Source: Eonycteris spelaea
Taxonomy: Eukaryota; Chordata; Mammalia; Chiroptera; Pteropodidae
Assembly (NCBI GenBank): GCA_003508835.1
Contig: PUFA01000166.1
Span: forward strand, 744,001-808,000
Direction of reading: 5' to 3'
Length of the DNA stretch: 64,000 nt
Under the pieces are notes generated by a model, which searched no databases, had not been told where the DNA came from, and saw only the letters and a program-made list of their open reading frames with translations. The stretch's first letter is position 1. Every line of letters starts with the position of its first letter. The position numbers and the translations under genes are program-made. Shown in pieces: positions 24,376-36,138 of this stretch.

Positions 24376-24424
24376 CATAGCATTTCCCCTCACAGATGCA
24401 GGAAGTCCTAGATGGCTATCATAT
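24376..24424 (-). CDS. EXPH5: EXPH5 coding exon 4
   Basis: A 49-nt micro-exon. The acceptor CTTTCCACAG ends at 24425 and the donor ATG|GTAAGT follows 24376. With the two bases from exon 3 it reads G-YDSHLGLPASVRGNAM, matching the family segment between QSLGQKG and the exon 5 start. The length (1 + 16 codons) keeps the frame. It is recognisable only because both flanks and the phase fit; on its own it would be missed. Confidence 0.85.
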
Positions 24425-24734
24425 CTGTGGAAAGAATTTGAAACAATTTCATTGAAGAAGTGCCTAACTTTTACCAGAAGGAAAATCAACAGCACATTTG
24501 CCATTATATCTTAATATAGAGAGACAATATACTTCTAATGTTCTGTAGGAAGACATTTCTTGGCTAGTGCATTGTTGAAAAAAAAATTTCAGAAACCTTC
24601 CCTATTATTGCTTAGGATCAATGATTTACATATTTGTCACTCAGGTAGCCAAGAAGAAATGACATAATAATGGATTTGTATTTGAACATACATAAAGACG
24701 TAGTAACAAAATGGTTAGTTACATTTATTGAGGA

Positions 24735-24945
24735 CTTACTATGTGTGCAGGCAGTGTTCCCACACTCTATGTGCATACTAACTCATTTAAATACATCAAC
24801 TCTTGTGATGTGAATACTATGTATGACTACTCCCATTTTATATATCAGGAGATGGAAGTACAGAGAAATTAGAAGACACTGACCAAGGTACACAGGCTGA
24901 CTGAATCCAGAGCTTTCCTTCTTAACCTGCACAACACATTGACTC
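24735..24945 (-). repeat. MIR SINE
   Basis: Reverse MIR: TATGTGTGCAGGCAGTG, then AACTCATTTAAATACATCAA, then CTCCCATTTTATATATCAGG and AAGGTACACAGGCTGACTGA. Confidence 0.6.
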
Positions 24946-25594
24946 TTCTTGCAAATGAGAAACAGAATTTCTGTTTCTGGGCATTTTATCTTAATGAGAG
25001 GTTAGGTCAGGACTCAAGAATTCATAAGGGAATTGTAAAAAAGCAAACCCTATAAAGATGGTTTCTGGACGTATGTTTTTATAAAGATGCCTTACTTATT
25101 ATGAAACCATCTTGGAGAATAATTATGCTTTTACTATTTATGTTCCTTCTCTCAAATTCATCTATCATCCTAAGCCAAGGGGTGTTTTACCTGAATTACA
25201 GCTCAAGATTTAAGAGACTGGAATGATTCACTGCTCTGTATGAAATCAGGTCCTCTCCTTCACTGAGAGAACAGCAAAGAGAATTAAGAATTAAATTAAC
25301 TGAGATTCTACGTCTGTAATCAGTTAAAAGTGGCAAGACGCAGTTTTCCTTCTTTCAAACTTCCATCTGTTTCATAGTTCACAAAAGTTGAGCATAAAAC
25401 CTGGGAGGCCAAACAATTTTCTATCTTCAAATATCTATGTGTATGTTATAGCTTCGCTCAAATTTTAAACAGAAATTGAAATAAATATCATGGATTTTTT
25501 TCCATATTACTCTGAAATGTCAGCTCTACAGTTGATAATATCCAAAAGTTAAATACTGCTTTTATTTTTATTCTTCCTTTCCCTACAGCTTCCT

Positions 25595-25910
25595 TGAGCC
25601 TGCATGCGTCCTACATGCTAGGTACTATTGTGAGTGCTTTGGAGGAAACAAATATGACTGCAGTAGGGACCCTGTTCTCTGATAGCTTTTGCAATAGGGA
25701 AGGTTAGCTATATAAAGAGCTGATAAGAGGTGATAAGGACAATAAAGAGATATTAAATAAAAAGCAATGAGGGGCCTGTAAGCACTTCCTAGAGATAAAC
25801 AGGGAGGGCAACAGGGAGAAGATAGTGGTCGAACTGGAATGGGAGGGAAAGACAGCACGAGCAAAAGCCCGAAGATGGGAGGAGCAAAGGACTGTTGTTG
25901 AGACTGGCAA
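25595..25910 (-). repeat. L2 LINE fragment
   Basis: Reverse L2: TACATGCTAGGTACTATTGT at the left matches the L2 tail, followed by the purine-rich reverse body with GAGGAGCAAAGG. Similar sequence may extend to about 26160. Confidence 0.5.
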
Positions 25911-26389
25911 GTAATTCAATTTGCGGGAAGCCAAGAGAACATACCAGATAGTTAAGATTCTTTTCAGGCCCAGTGGGGCTGCAGCCCTCACAAAGCGCTC
26001 ACACAGCCCCCAGCTTGAGTTGGAGTAGTGAGGGCAGCAGGGGCTGGAATCAGTTAGTGAGAGTGGTAGGTGGGTGGAAGATGCGACTTTAGAAGATGCC
26101 TAGAGCACAATTGGGACAGAGTGGATGCCAATGGATGCAAGCTCCCTGAGGGTATGCAAAGCTTGTGAATTTAGAAGGCAGAGGACAGGAATCAGCTGGC
26201 TTGGAGGCCCAGAGTCTCTACACTTACTCCCAGGCCCTCCTAAAACTTACTTTACGTTTCTGATGTGAATGGCTTCCACTTATAGCATGAATAAAAGCAA
26301 CAGTGGTATCATGAAAGCTTTGCTGGCAAAACCCTCCAGACTTGGTGATTTCAAGGGATACAAAGCTACCTCATCTGCATTACTCTTAA

Positions 26390-26900
26390 AACCTATTGAT
26401 GCCATGTCTTAAAGATCTCCTTCATATGTCCACACTTCTCCAGCTTCACTCATTCTGCCTTATGCTAAACTTCCATAATTTCTTTCTTGGACTCCACCTT
26501 TTATACCATTAATAGAAAAATGTATCGAAAATGCAAACTTCCAGCTGAAACTTATTAGATTTTGTTAACCAATGCCTCCATAAAAAATTAATTAATTACT
26601 TTAAAAAATAAAAACTGAAGACCATCAAAAAAATAAAATAAAATACAAATTTGATCTTATCAATTTCCTACTTAAAATCTTACAAGGTATTATCCAAAAT
26701 CTTTACATGGTACAGACTTTTTTTTATCTCATGAGACCCCCAGGCAACCCCTCACCCTCCAGGCTTTATCTCCCCACACTCCACTCATCTATAGGTACCT
26801 GTATGCTAGACTTACCAGACTTACTCTACCTCCAAAAAATATTTTCTTATCTCTATACCTTTGCAGATACCATTCAGAAATTCTTTCAGTAGATTAGAGT
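26390..26900 (+). repeat. Probable L2 LINE fragment(s)
   Basis: Pyrimidine-rich sequence resembling the L2 body (CCACTCATCTATAGG, CTTTGCAGATACCATTCAG). It is interrupted by an A-rich stretch at about 26580-26650. Weakly supported. Confidence 0.35.
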
Positions 26901-27149
26901 GTGGCTCAAGAATATTCGTTTTAAAAAATATTCTTTTCTAACTAAAACCCTGGGTCATTTTCCCTAAGTGCTGGCGGAGTACTCTCATTACTAGCCACTA
27001 AAGAGCTCCACCTGGGTGACCATAGGCAATTCAGACTCTCCATGTCCTCTTTCCACAACCACTGTTTCCTACCTGATGAATTAACAGATCCTGTAGATTC
27101 AAACTCAGAATTCCCTCTCAAAACCATCCATATTTCTATGTCTTCTTGC

Positions 27150-27775
27150 CTTTTCCCTCATTAAGACATTTATCATCTCATATTGCAATAGTTCCTTCAC
27201 TGTCCTAAGGTCTTCAGGCTTTGTCTCAAGCCAATCTATTCTCTACACGTTAGCCAGAGTGATCAATATAAATTGAAACATGCCACACCCTGCTTAACAT
27301 TTTGATGATTCTCATTTGCACTCAGGTGAAAGTTCAAACTCTTCTCTACATTCAGAAGACCCTATATTGTCTAGTCCTTGCATATACTTTCCAGACTCAT
27401 ATCTCACCTTCCTTCATCTCTTCTGCCATAGGGCATTTGTCACACCTCTGAACCTATGAACTTATTGTTCCTTTGCCTAAAATAGTTTTCTACGACGTGT
27501 TTGCCTGGATAACTAGCTCATCCTTGAAGAATCCTTGTAAATGTCATTTTCCTCTAGGAGACCTACCCAGACTCTAGATACCAGAACTAAGATACACATT
27601 CCTCAAAACACGCTCCCAGAGCATACAGAACTCTCCCTTCTTAGCACTTAGTCTATGTTTCTCTGTTTTGTTTTTGTTGTCCTCATACGACTAAGGCCTG
27701 TGAAGTCAGGGGCTATAGTTTTGTTCCATAGTACTGCACATGGCATTTCTTAAGCAGTATTTGTTGAATAAATGA
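27150..27775 (+). repeat. L2 LINE 3' end
   Basis: A long L2 stretch: AGCCAGAGTGATCAATA, then AGGGCATTTGTCACACCTCT, then TTCCTTTGCCTAAAATAG, and the tail CAGTATTTGTTGAATAAATG at 27753-27772. Confidence 0.75.
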
Positions 27776-27839
27776 GCAAACGTGTTTCATTTTTATCATC
27801 ACATCTGCTCTTCCTCCTATATTCTTCACCATCTTCAAT

Positions 27840-28345
27840 CTAGTTTCCTAAGTCAGAGTGGAAAGTTCACCTTCACTCCTTTTTCTTCCTCACCCACCAC
27901 ATCCACTTGCCAGGTTCTCATGATTCTACATTCTAAACTGTGCACAAATCTGTCTGTTTTCACCCTTCTTGTTGCTGCTGCCTTAGCTTGGGCCACTGCC
28001 ATCTCATTAGTCTCTTACGTGGTCTATTCGACTCGAGTTTCGCCCCCTCAGATCCGTTCTTCGTGCTACAGCTAGGACAGTCTCTCAGCCTGGGCACTGC
28101 TGGCACTTTGGTGCGGTGGTCTGCCGTATGCATTATGAGGTGTTCGGCTACATCTCTGAACCCTGCCCACTAGATGCCAGTAGCATTTACCTTTCTGTTG
28201 TGAAAAATGGTAACACCTTCAAATGTTGCCAAATGTCGTTTCGGGGCAAAATTGCCCCTGGTTGAGAACCAGTGAGCTAAGGTGACCTTTCTAAAATGAA
28301 AATCTGATCACGTCACTTCTCTGTTTAAAAACTACCACTAGAAAA
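27840..28345 (+). repeat. L2 LINE split by a MER5A
   Basis: L2 body sequence at 27840-28077 resumes at 28275-28345 (AAATCTGATCACGTCACTTC, TCTGTTTAAAA) on the far side of the MER5A at 28078-28274. Confidence 0.5.
28078..28274 (-). mobile_element. MER5A (hAT-Charlie) DNA transposon
   Basis: Reverse orientation to the copy at 22157. Landmarks are TCTCTCAGCCTGGGCACT, CCCACTAGATGCCAGTAGCA, GTTGCCAAATGTCG and the terminal CCCCTGGTTGAGAACCAGTG. Close to full length, inserted in L2. Confidence 0.85.
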
Positions 28346-28436
28346 AAATATATACATATGCACATGCAATACACACAACATGAAATACATCAAAATATTA
28401 GTGTTTGTCTAGTGGGTCATGTGTGGTTTTATTTGA

Positions 28437-28530
28437 TATATATATATACATACATGGATCTATATCAAATAAATATATATTATATATTATATATACATAT
28501 AATATATGTATATATATGTAATAAAAATAA
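28437..28530. repeat. AT-rich (TA)n-like low-complexity tract
   Basis: About 90 bases of alternating TA, TATA and ATAC units, largely self-complementary. Confidence 0.8.
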
Positions 28531-28804
28531 TGGTATTATTCAAAAAGTGATTTATGACTCCCAGCTGTCTACAGGATCATACCCTATGGATCAGACAAAT
28601 TTAGGTCTGTCAGAAGAGCAGCTGGGTGGAGTCACCAAAGCTCTTTGCATCTCAAGAGGAAAAAATTACCCTAAAGGACAGGCTAGTGGACTGGCATACA
28701 CTCACTCCAGGATATCAGCTGTCACTCTCTAATCATAACCATGTAAGGAATATGTGCTGTATGCCGAGCGCTGTGATGCTCCTCAAAGGAAAGCAATCTT
28801 AAAT

Positions 28805-28935
28805 TTATTCATTTTTTTTTTTTTATTATTATTGTTTTTAAATTTATTTATTTTTATGGTGCCATTGGTTAACGAAATCCAATAAGTTTCAGCTGTATTA
28901 CATGTAACCATACATGTAACTTAGGAGTCTTATGA
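28805..28935 (-). mobile_element. L1 3' end fragment
   Basis: A poly-T run followed by ATGGTGCCATTGGTTAACGA and AATAAGTTTCAGCTGTATTA. This is the reverse complement of the same kind of L1 3' tail seen at about 41520-41595 in this window. Confidence 0.5.
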
Positions 28936-30049
28936 ATTAGTTGTATTTGCACTTTACCCAGCCCTTGGGACTACAACAGCAGTAAGAGTAGGGGGCAAAA
29001 GTCCACAACCCTAAAATCACCATAATGAACTGGTAGCATATGGCTGCACAGCTTTGAGAATGTGTGCGGACATGAAGTCACCTTTGAAGGGGTGACTTCA
29101 TTGTGGAGTATATTGGAGCACAAAACAGAGTGGCACACACATCGCCTACTCATGGTGGGGAGGGCATCACTGGACTAACCGGGGGTCTGGAGTAAGGAAG
29201 GGAGAACTGTAGACACTACTTGGCAGCCAGGAACACTGCATCTTTAAGTTCATGACATATACTATTGGGTACTTGCTGAACTATGTGAAAGGAATTTGTG
29301 AGGCAGTGGAGTTACTGAAATTTTTTAGTGGGGACTGAGCACTACCCGTCATAGGCACTAGATGCCCCATAGCAAGACACGAGGAAATATGACTTACAAG
29401 GAAATGTTGGGGGAAGGTACATGTAAAACATGTATACTGTTCTTGAATTTTTTGGCTAGCAATAAATCAATTAAAACATGAATGGAAAATATTTTTCTTT
29501 TTTTCCTGTGGTTAGGGTGGGGTCACAGAGGGTACAGTTCAATCATTTATAAATAGGATTAAAATAATAATGGGAAAACATGAGAAGTGCATAAATCTGA
29601 GAAACTAGTCATATTTGAAGCAGAAATGGCAAACTTTTTGCATTTTTATTAATTCATGAAGTCACTACATTCCCATGGCTTTTTATTCACTAGCACCAGG
29701 AAATCAAAGCTTAAACATACCATATACTTTTATTGGCTGGGCTTTTTAAAATGAATAAGTATATCTGGTGAAATGATGAAGTTTATTTTTTTCCCCCGAG
29801 GAGAGTCACCCATTATCCAGTGTCATTTCTCAGTTAAAGCATAGTTTAAAAGAGGAAGTTTCTCTGCCACTCAACTCTTTTAGGGCTGAACAGAGGCTGT
29901 GATTTGCCTAAAAGTGGTTGGTTCTCTTACTGTGATTTGCAAAAGATCCCATAAACTGCTTTGCTGACTTGTTCTCCAGAGCAACAGTGCGACAGAGTCA
30001 AAGCTTAATGACTTCAGCAAATAGAAACCTGGCAGGGAATGACCGCACT

Positions 30050-30063
30050 CCCCCCCCCCCCCC
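30050..30063 (+). repeat. C14 homopolymer next to GCGGGG
   Basis: Fourteen C in a row followed by GCGGGG. A long C tract is rare here and prone to length error in sequencing. Confidence 0.9.
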
Positions 30064-30988
30064 GCGGGGCGCTTTGTCAGTTCCTCCCAGTGCACTCTTA
30101 GGCAAGGAGGAGATCCTGAATCAGAGTCTGCATTTTGAAGGTTGATTTTGTATTTTGAAAGATCAGAACTGCCAAAGAAAGTTTGGTTTTACTTTAAAAG
30201 CCCCGTGGAACTTATATTCCCACCATAGTATGCTTCCTTAACCCGCCCCACCCCATACACATTCAGGATTTACTTCCAAACATTTAGGTCACGGTGATAT
30301 TTTAAAATATGTCTTTTTTTGGACGTATTTTTACATTTTATCTTCTAAAACTTCTTAGGAGTAAAAAAAACTGCCTCATGATATTCTGCATCAACAAAAT
30401 TAACAAATATTTTTGACGTTTATATTTTGAAAGTAAAATGTATTTAAAGATGAGAAATTCTGAAAACTACTAAACATACACATATACTTAAATAATTAAA
30501 TCTGTTTAAATTTCTGCATGCTGTGTTATATGTTTCGGTTCATCTGGTTAAGAGAGCTAGCTAAAAATCATTTTGATCTAGAAGAGGGATGGTTTTCTAA
30601 ACAGAATTTTGTAAGAGTTTCAATTCTTTTTTCAGTTTGGTCTATAACTAAAATATGCGACACCCAGAATGAAGATTATAGATCTTTTATCTTCTTTGAT
30701 CCACTTTTGCAGTAACTTGCAATATGGGCTTGGAAATGACTTGTCCACAGAGGTAACAGGTTTTTCAACTTTTCCTAGTTTACTAATGTTAGATTGTTCA
30801 GCTATATAAAACTCTGCCTTAAAGAAAAATCACCTAAAACACAAATTATATCACAAGTCCCAGCTACACCACACATTAGGAATATTTCTTTTCTCAAGAG
30901 AAATTTTACCTACAAAGGAAATATTTCTCAATTTTAAATTTCCAAATGAGAGAATTACTAATGTTTCAAACATTTTTAAAGAACTCAC

Positions 30989-31310
30989 CTATTTGAAGAG
31001 TGTTTGCTTGTAAGTGACTCTGGTAGAGACAGTCACATAAATCTACATTTTGTTCAGCTCTTCATTATTTCATCAAAGAAAAAACAGCCTCCGGTGAAAG
31101 CTAGAAGCAAAAAAACCTTTCATCCACCCAAGTGGAGAGGAAAAAACTCTGCTCTCTGCTAAGTCCGGAAGCCTTATCACACGTCCCACCAGCCGCTTGC
31201 TGCTTTTGTTTTTCAACAAGAGTGACCTCCAACACCTTTTATTTAAGCTCTGCAATGCACTCTGAATAGTTTGACCAGCACACGCACGGAACGGATCACG
31301 TGCCAAGCCA
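30989..31310 (-). promoter_or_regulatory. Candidate internal EXPH5 promoter and alternative first exon
   Basis: On the minus strand the order is an E-box CACGTG (31302-31297), a TATA-like TTAAATAAAA (31246-31237), about 220 bases with more CpG than the surroundings, and a strong donor TAG|GTGAGT ending the putative exon at 30989. The exon would be untranslated or carry only short upstream ORFs, and could splice to exon 4 at 24424. This is inference from signals alone. Confidence 0.35.
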
Positions 31311-31986
31311 ACACCTTAAGAGGGTGGGAAGCTTTTCAACCAGGAAGATGTGCTAAAAATATTTAGCAGTCAGCTCAATTGAGCGGAAACAAAGCTTTCC
31401 TTGTTTTTCACTAAAAAATCCAACGACATAATGAGTCAAGATGAACTGATTTACACAGTTCTAAACTGGAATCGTCTAGGACTATGCCTCCACTGCCCCC
31501 AAAGCCTCCCCGCCTTCACCTTAGGTTTAGATTCTGGGCACCAACATCAGAATAGCTCTGATTTTTCTCTTCTCTCTCCGATCATTTCTTTTATGCTCAT
31601 TTAGTACCTCATCTCTCTTTGTGACCCAAGACACACGTACTCCCCAAAGAAGTAGTTTTGATTTAAATATAGCTTCCTGACTGGGGCATAGACCAGGCTT
31701 TTGGAGCTGTGGAGAAATTGTCGTAGTTATTTCTCAACATTTAACCCATCATTCACCAAGTGCACACCTGAGGTCTATGCAGTTGGTTAGAAGTTGCATT
31801 TCAGGTGAGCCAAATCTCATGGTTTCATTAGGACTTTGTCCCTTTGCACACTAAGTTCTGTTTCCTTTGTTTGTATCTGAATTTAAATTCTAGGGACAAA
31901 CATTAAACATTCTGAATACAAAGCAAGTTACTGGCTTCTGGGATCAAGTAACTAATGAGCTGTCACATGATCTGAATTTGACTCAC

Positions 31987-32149
31987 CCTTTCTGTCCCAG
32001 TGACTGAAGCTTTAAAGTCTCCTTTCTGGATTTTCTGAATGAGAACAGGGAAGCAAATGAAGATCTGAAACTTGGCCGGGAGGGAACAGATGTTGAGTTT
32101 CTTTGATTAGGTATATTTTTCAATCTTGATGTTTGTTGTTCCAGAGGAT
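31987..32149 (-). CDS. EXPH5: EXPH5 coding exon 3
   Basis: The acceptor TTCTCTTTTAG ends at 32150 and the donor AGG|GTGAGT follows 31987. The exon completes an Asp codon from exon 2 and reads PLEQQTSRLKNIPNQRNSTS, then VPSRPSFRSSFASLFSFRKS, then RKETLKLQSLGQKG. The basic, Ser/Arg/Phe-rich RSSFASLFSFRKSRKETLKL block is the best-conserved part and a signature of the family N-terminal region just after the Rab-binding domain. The frame is intact and 163 nt fits the junction phases on both sides. Confidence 0.95.
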
Positions 32150-33814
32150 CTAAAAGAGAAATGTAAAAATTCTGTATCATCAGAATATTTCCAGGTAAAT
32201 AAATCTCAAAGAACTAGGGTTCACTCTCTTTTCTCTCCCTTCTATGTAGTCTAGAGATGCAGCAGGCATCTCCACACAAAGACCTCAGGAAAAAGGGGAG
32301 TCCTGTGCCTGCAATAATTTTACTGAATAGAGAAAATCCTCATAAAAACCAGGGAGTCTTTCAATATGCATTGTGGACTACAGTTCTGTGGAACCCTCCC
32401 TTCACACCTGCTACGTGAATCTCACTCAACATCTCTTCCCATGGCTATCCAAAACCAGAGGTGAGGTGCCAGGTACCTCATTCAGTTCTCATGTAGTTCT
32501 TAACCACCCGGTCCTTCAGAAATTGTTATTTTAGTACTTTAAAACATAGTGATAGATACTATGTAACTTTTATATCAAAAAAAGTAATGGAAAAAGAAAT
32601 TAAGCCATTTAGAGCGTTTCTTATTCCTGCCAAAAATCTATCTTTATGTATGCATATTTGCTACGTATATGGTTTACATGTGTATGCATGTAATATAAAT
32701 ATGTGTAATATATATGTATAGATAATACATAGTTTTATATATTAGTATTAAAATTTAAGGCAACATCAACATATACAAAGTCCATAATATTGTACTACTT
32801 TTGGACATGCTGAGTTTAGAATATTAGAGGAATTCAAGGTAAGGGGAAAGTCACTATCGTATATATGGGGTTAATCTAAATATCTAAAATGTGAATCCTT
32901 TTAGATAGATTTGTATTTTATGAGAACTGCAAAATATTGTCCATATGTAAGTTTAGAAATATTGTTACATGTTTCCTGATGTTCCTAATGTTAGTAACAT
33001 ATAAGCAAAACAGTCAGTGTGACTGTTGGTAGAAAGATACTTTATACTTATATTTTATAATTTCTAACACACTTTGTTATTCTCACTATAGTCCTGTGAA
33101 AACAGGTTCGATTAACCTCATCTACAGATTTGAAAAAAGTGATTGATGAAGGTAAACAAATGGTGGTGGTCATATAGTTAGAATGTCCAAAGAAGGCATT
33201 TATTCGAACTCACTTACAGGGTTCAAGTTACCGAACTACCAGGACAATAGTAGTTCTTCTACTGCCTTCCTCTTCCCTTCTCTCCTCACCCTCATTTCCC
33301 CTTCCCATCTGTTCCTCTGTCTCTCCCTCCTTCTGCATCATCACCCCAGTTATTGAAGTCCTTACTGTGTTCCCGCTCAGTACTTCATACATATAATTTA
33401 ATTCTCACGATCACCCAATGACATAGGTATTATCATAGCCATTTTAAAATGAGAAAATTAAGATTTATAAAAACTAAGTAACTTGAACAGAGTCACATGG
33501 ATTCTGATAGAAAAGAGAATAGAGAGACAGACTGGAGATTTGAATCCAGCCCCTCCCCCCGCCCCCCACTTTTATATTGATGTCTGTATTCTTAACCATT
33601 ATGCTATCTTGCCTGGTTCTTAAATAAGCATGCCCCCCAGACATAGCACATTTTCAGGTTCACTCTTTTTATTGTGTATTATATTATAAAACATTTTAAC
33701 CTGGTGAATTAAAAATAGTCCTAAATACGGATTGCTTAATCGGAGATCCATTGAGCCATTAGCTATAACACTATTTGATAAGAAAAAAAAAATTAGATGT
33801 AAATTTTTTCTCAC
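32150..33814 (-). other. EXPH5 intron 2
   Basis: The donor AATG|GTGAGA is at 33815/33814. It contains an AT-rich tract with TATG/TATA alternation (32640-32760), a MIR (33360-33612) and a CCCCTCCCCCC run near 33550. Otherwise unique. Confidence 0.8.
33360..33612 (-). repeat. MIR SINE
   Basis: Reverse MIR: CATATAATTTAATTCTCACG, then AATGACATAGGTATTATCAT, then AGTAACTTGAACAGAGTCAC, then GATTTGAATCCAGCCC and CTTAACCATTATGCTAT. Confidence 0.75.
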
Positions 33815-33972
33815 CATTTGCCATCCCCTTCCTTAGCCTGTATGTAAGGGGTTGTTTTAACATTTGGCTAACATCCGTTTCATTGCAAAACTTTTTTCTT
33901 TGAATTTCTTCAAACCATTCACCAGTCACTCCTTGAAGCCATCTGATGTCCCTCTTTGTCTTCTGGAGTTTG
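33815..33972 (-). CDS. EXPH5: EXPH5 coding exon 2 (Rab27-binding domain)
   Basis: The acceptor TTTATTTCAG ends at 33973. The exon reads (S)KLQKTKRDIRWLQGVTGEWF, then EEIQRKKFCNETDVSQMLKQ, then PLTYRLRKGMAN. This is the core of the Slp/Slac2 homology Rab-binding domain that contacts GTP-bound Rab27. The helical stretch ending in TGEWFEEIQRKK contains the Gly-Glu-Trp-Phe motif typical of Rab27 effectors (family knowledge). The first half of the domain is encoded by exon 1, outside the window. 158 nt, frame intact, junctions in phase. Confidence 0.95.
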
Positions 33973-34299
33973 CTGAAATAAAGAAAAATATCAAACAGCT
34001 TTAAATTTCTTCACATCAAGTGCAAACGCATATGCTGGGCTAAATTTTACCTAACGGAGAAGATACATAAACTAGAAATCTAGGTGAAAAAATTGGCTCA
34101 ACTCAGAATTTCCTTTTGACCATTGTGTATATGTATTAGCTGTATTCTGCCAAATGACAATCTAAAAGTTTTTGCTAGTAGTTAAAATAATCAAGTTGAT
34201 GAGAACAGCCTGGGTTGAACATTGTGTAAACCTGACCTAATAATGCAAGTAAATGATATTTTAATGAAATGAAGACACTAGAATATTTTAATTTTGATT

Positions 34300-34450
34300 A
34301 CTCATTCATTCATTCATTCATTCATTTATCCATGTTTATCGAACAAAGTCCCTGTACCAGTCCCTGTATAAGCAATAGAGATTAAATAATGAATATAACA
34401 GATAGGGTCCTTACTTGCCCATCCAGTGGTCAAAGATAAAAGCTATATAC
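34300..34450 (-). repeat. L2 tail with (CATT)n
   Basis: About six CATT units (34304-34327) are the expanded tail of a reverse L2, followed by CATGTTTATCGAACAAAGTC and TAAGCAATAGAGATTAAATA. Confidence 0.55.
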
Positions 34451-35689
34451 AGAAATAAATTATTGAGTGTACTGGTCTTAGATAATAGAATTCTTTAAAC
34501 ACAAAAACACAAAAGCCCATGAATGAGCACAGGGCGTATGCTCAGTAAGAGAGGATGTGATTTAATATAGATAGAAAAGGAAATCCAGAGTACAAATATG
34601 TCTATCCTCCACTTTCAGAATACCAGAACTGAAATTCTATCATTACTTCTTCTTTCTCCCTACCCCTCCCCTCCCTTGCTTAGTCTTCTTTCAAATAAAA
34701 ATGCTGCTCTAAGTCATTGGTTGGGACTCTTCCTTTACAGCAGATCATTCTGCTCTGTTACAGGGGCACCCAAGAAGTGGTTGGAAATGGGGGGTGCTCA
34801 TACCAGAGGGAGTCAGTCCTGAACTGAGGCAAGCAGAGCAGAAAGGGGGAGCTTGAAGAGTATGATGACAATTCTCTTAAAATAGCCAGTTCGGCATAGC
34901 ACTGATGGAAAAAGCCAGGCTTGTTTCTGGGTTCCAAGCTTGGGAAATTCTGCTGTTTTGGAAAAAATTTCATGTGACTCCACAGTGGCTGCCTTTTATC
35001 CAGGGTCCTCTGTGAAGCTCAAGTAATAGGGAGTTTGTATTACTAAGAATGTGGTGAGCAAGACAGCTGCAGAGCGGCAAATTTTGAGTTAAAGGCAATG
35101 AACTGAGATAGTTGCAACTCAGGCTCTTGCTTGGGGCTATGATACTGTCATTTTATAAAATAACTGAGAAGAAAGCCAGAGGACATCCTGCCCAGACTTG
35201 CATTTTGAAAAGCATTAGGCAGCAATCATTATGTCCAGCCCACATAATTTGCCCGAGTGCATCTCACTTTGCCATTGCCATCCCTCCGACACCTGGTCAC
35301 TCCTGTCTCCATTGCTACTTCCCTTACTAAAAGACTAAGAGATCACAAGTACCTGCAGCGAACAGTACTGGCTGCCTCCAACTAATTAACACCTCACTTT
35401 TAATGTCCTACATCTGTACACAACCTCCACTTCCCCGAAGCACAACCAAATGATAAGAACCTCACATTCAGTACAATCCCCGCCTCCACCTCTCAACACA
35501 TCCACCTCATTTCAGAGGACAGTAAAGCTACCTGACCTAGGAACTCTCTACTAAACATATATTTTTTTCTAAAGGCTCAATGTAACAGAGTCTCTTTTAA
35601 AATAATCATACCACTTAATTCCGCTTCAAGCACTCATTCCATGCTTACATACATACGCATCATCGTGTGTTTCTTTTCTAACTTCGAAT

Positions 35690-35990
35690 GTACTCCCAAA
35701 GTACATTAACTTAATGGAACATTATGCAGTTGCTAAAAATAATTATGCAGGCAATATAGTATCTTGGAAAAATGCATGTGACATAACATGAAGCAGGAAA
35801 CACAAAATACATTTTATCTATGATTATAAGGTATGTGAAAACGATGCACCCATTTGGACATACTAGAGAAAAAAATGAAAACACCTGATCTCTTAGAGTA
35901 AAATAATTACAGGTATCATTTCTATTTTTAGCTTTTTAATTACCTATATTCAAAAAGTACAATATGTAGACCTATATTTTCTTTTTGTTT
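35690..35990 (+). repeat. L1 3' fragment (old)
   Basis: L1-like 3' sequence: TTAATGGAACATTATGCAGT, then GAAAACGATGCACCCATTTG. Family uncertain. Confidence 0.4.
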
Positions 35991-36138
35991 AATTGTGAAT
36001 TTTTATTTATATTCTAATTTTTTCCATTATAATTTTTCTTGGAGATAGAGAAAAAAATCAGTCATATTTTCACAATCCTAACACAATCCTACTGCCCTTT
36101 TTGTGTGATTTTACTTCTGCATTTTTCATGGTTCTAGG

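Larger units (their letters stand above)
24425..31986 (-). other. EXPH5 intron 3
   Basis: The donor AAAGG|GTGAGT is at 31987/31986. The intron holds a MIR (24735-24945), a run of L2 sequences (25595-28345) with a MER5A inside, an AT-rich tract (28437-28530), an L1 tail (28805-28935), a C14 tract (30050-30063) and a promoter-like block at 30989-31310. The stretch 29000-30980 shows no recognised element. Confidence 0.8.
9102..33972 (-). other. EXPH5: EXPH5 gene, exons 2-6 (partial gene)
   Basis: Exophilin-5 (Slac2-b) is a large, mostly disordered Rab27B/Rab27A effector acting in vesicle and exosome trafficking; in humans its loss causes a skin-fragility disorder (established knowledge). Five coding exons are recovered in order on the minus strand: 33972-33815, 32149-31987, 24424-24376, 17468-17333 and 14434-9102. 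Each has consensus AG acceptor and GT donor sites, and every junction is in phase. Together with a missing first exon of about 40 codons they would give roughly 1,990 residues, close to the human length as I recall it. Exon 1 with the start codon is not found and should lie beyond 64000. Exons 2-5 are intact; exon 6 contains about 13 frame shifts. Confidence 0.92.

Noticed and set aside
28358..28732. 124-codon open frame
   Set aside because: Largely reads the TA-rich low-complexity tract (Tyr/Ile runs) and extends by chance.
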